Position numbers and translations under genes: made by a program
Notes under the pieces: model-generated
The model's input: the letters and a program-made list of their open reading frames with translations, nothing else
Database searches by the model: none
What the model was told of the DNA's origin: nothing
Assembly (NCBI RefSeq): GCF_030817495.1
Contig: NZ_JAUSZK010000001.1
Span: 1,653,001 to 1,717,000 of the forward strand
Source: Streptomyces sp. V3I7
Lineage (GTDB): Bacteria; Actinomycetota; Actinomycetes; Streptomycetales; Streptomycetaceae
DNA length: 64,000 bases
Reading direction: 5' to 3'
Shown: positions 63,046 through 64,000 of the stretch, piece by piece
Numbering within the stretch: position 1 is the stretch's first letter
Layout of the letters: every line of letters begins with the position of its first letter

Positions 63046-64000
63046 ATGAGCGGGCGTGCGCGGCTGGCGGTGTGTGCCGTGGCGGCGACGATGATGGCGG
63101 CCTGCGCCCTGTTGCCGCTGGTCTCCCCGGCGACATGGATCATCCAGGCGGCCTTCCTGCTGTCCGTGCAGGCGGGGGTGGGCGCGGCGGCCCGCCGGGT
63201 GCCGCTGGCGCGGACGCTGACGGCGGCGGCGCAGGTGCTGGTCACGCTGATGCTGCTGACCCTGTTCTTCGCGCGCGGCCACGCGATCGTCGGCGTGATC
63301 CCGGGTCCGGAGGCCCTCGGCCACTTCGGTTCCCTGTTCGTCCAGGGTGCGGACGACGTCGGCCGGTACGCGACGCCGGCGCCGCTGTCGGACGGCATCC
63401 GGCTGATGCTGCTCTGCGGTGTCCTGGTCATCGGGCTGCTGGTGGACACCCTCACGGTGTCCTTCCGCAGCGCGGCCCCCGCCGGGCTGCCGCTGCTCGC
63501 GCTGTACTCCGTCGCGGCGGGCCTGAACGGCAGCGGCGCCGACTGGCTGTGGTTCCTGGTCGCGGCGGGCGGCTATCTGATGCTGCTGCTCGCCGAGGGC
63601 CGGGACCGGCTCGCGCAGTGGGGCCGGGTCTTCGGCACGGCGCCCCGCGCTCCCGGTGATCCGGCGCCCGACGTGGCGGCCCCGGCCCGCACCGGGCGGC
63701 GCATCGGCGCGGCCGCGCTGGGCCTCGCCCTGTTCGTGCCGTTCCTCCTGCCCGCGATGCAGGGCGGCCTGCTGGGCGACGCGGGCACCGCCGGGGGTGC
63801 GGACAACGGCTCCGGCGACACGATCTCCGCGGTCAACCCGCTGGTCTCGCTGCGCGACAGCCTGAACGCGGACGAGGACCGCCAGGTGCTGTCCCTCAGG
63901 ACCACGTCGACCGACATCTCGCACCTGTATCTGCGCATCGTCTCCCTGGACGACTTCGACGGCACCACCTGGAAGCCGTCCCGGCGGCGCATCACCGGCG
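63046..64000 (+). CDS. TgpA-like transglutaminase-domain membrane protein (N-terminal part)
   Basis: 318 residues before the window ends, no stop reached. The ATG at 63046 has GGAGGGG about 7 nt upstream. The visible part has five or more membrane helices (ARLAVCAVAATMMAACALLP, LVTLMLLTLFFARG, LMLLCGVLVIGLLVDTL, WLWFLVAAGGYLMLLLAEG, AALGLALFVPFLLPAM), then an extracellular stretch LRTTSTDISHLYLRIVSLDD FDGTTW, which is the DUF3488 region that precedes the transglutaminase-like domain in this family. The Cys-His-Asp triad lies beyond the window. It completes the moxR-DUF58-transglutaminase operon. Confidence 0.88.
   Translation, partial: MSGRARLAVCAVAATMMAACALLPLVSPATWIIQAAFLLSVQAGVGAAARRVPLARTLTAAAQVLVTLMLLTLFFARGHAIVGVIPGPEALGHFGSLFVQGADDVGRYATPAPLSDGIRLMLLCGVLVIGLLVDTLTVSFRSAAPAGLPLLALYSVAAGLNGSGADWLWFLVAAGGYLMLLLAEGRDRLAQWGRVFGTAPRAPGDPAPDVAAPARTGRRIGAAALGLALFVPFLLPAMQGGLLGDAGTAGGADNGSGDTISAVNPLVSLRDSLNADEDRQVLSLRTTSTDISHLYLRIVSLDDFDGTTWKPSRRRITG

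Overview
The window is a high-GC actinobacterial chromosome segment, almost certainly Streptomyces. The evidence is the codon bias, frequent GTG and TTG starts, the his cluster built around the bifunctional isomerase PriA, dnaE, phoD, an actinobacterial T-box in front of ileS, and a division and cell wall (dcw) cluster that runs on through sepF, yggT and divIVA. Most of it looks like conserved core chromosome. I see no prophage, insertion sequence, tRNA, rRNA or CRISPR array.

Layout. 0.2-4.5 kb: a secreted sedolisin-like protease converges on hisI-trpE, and two small enzymes follow. 4.5-6.8 kb: an ArsR-type regulator and an MFS exporter lie behind a striking 52-bp palindrome with a promoter in it. 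6.8-12.8 kb: the his operon on the minus strand (hisD-hisC-hisB-small membrane protein-hisH-priA-ridA-hisF), mostly joined by 4-nt start/stop overlaps. 13-17.3 kb: plus-strand genes for a beta-helix membrane protein, a helical repeat protein, a Lon-N domain protein, a YbaK-type deacylase and a 24-aa ribosomal protein bL37. 17.3-21.2 kb: membrane protein, ABC exporter and NYN nuclease on the minus strand. 21.5-31.6 kb: small basic protein, dnaE (minus), DUF2252 protein, two membrane or thiol-redox proteins, Tat-exported PhoD and a secreted M43 metalloprotease. 31.6-37.3 kb, all minus: a frameshifted dienelactone hydrolase, Na+/H+ antiporter, acetyltransferase, RluD-type pseudouridine synthase, lspA and a histone-H1-like/DksA fusion. 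37.5-41 kb: T-box and ileS. 41.2-59.4 kb: the dcw cluster on the minus strand, in transcription order rsmH-ftsL-ftsI-murE-murF-mraY-murD-ftsW-murG-ftsQ-ftsZ-pgeF-yggS-sepF-yggT-divIVA. 59.7-64 kb: beta-carbonic anhydrase, then a MoxR-DUF58-transglutaminase operon that runs off the window.

How the genes work together. The his and trp genes share phosphoribosyl chemistry: PriA catalyses both the HisA and TrpF steps, and hisI sits directly in front of trpE. The dcw genes make lipid II (murE, murF, mraY, murD, murG), polymerise and cross-link it at the septum (ftsW, ftsI, ftsQ, ftsL), build and anchor the Z ring (ftsZ, sepF) and drive polar growth (divIVA).

The most notable observations are: a 61/62-identical 62-bp duplication of the ftsL/ftsI junction that creates an extra coupled ORF; the 52-bp palindromic operator overlapping a leaderless ArsR promoter; an IleRS with a GxHH signature, which marks the type linked to mupirocin resistance, behind a T-box that sequesters the ribosome binding site; a single-base frameshift in the hydrolase gene; and several small genes that are easy to miss.
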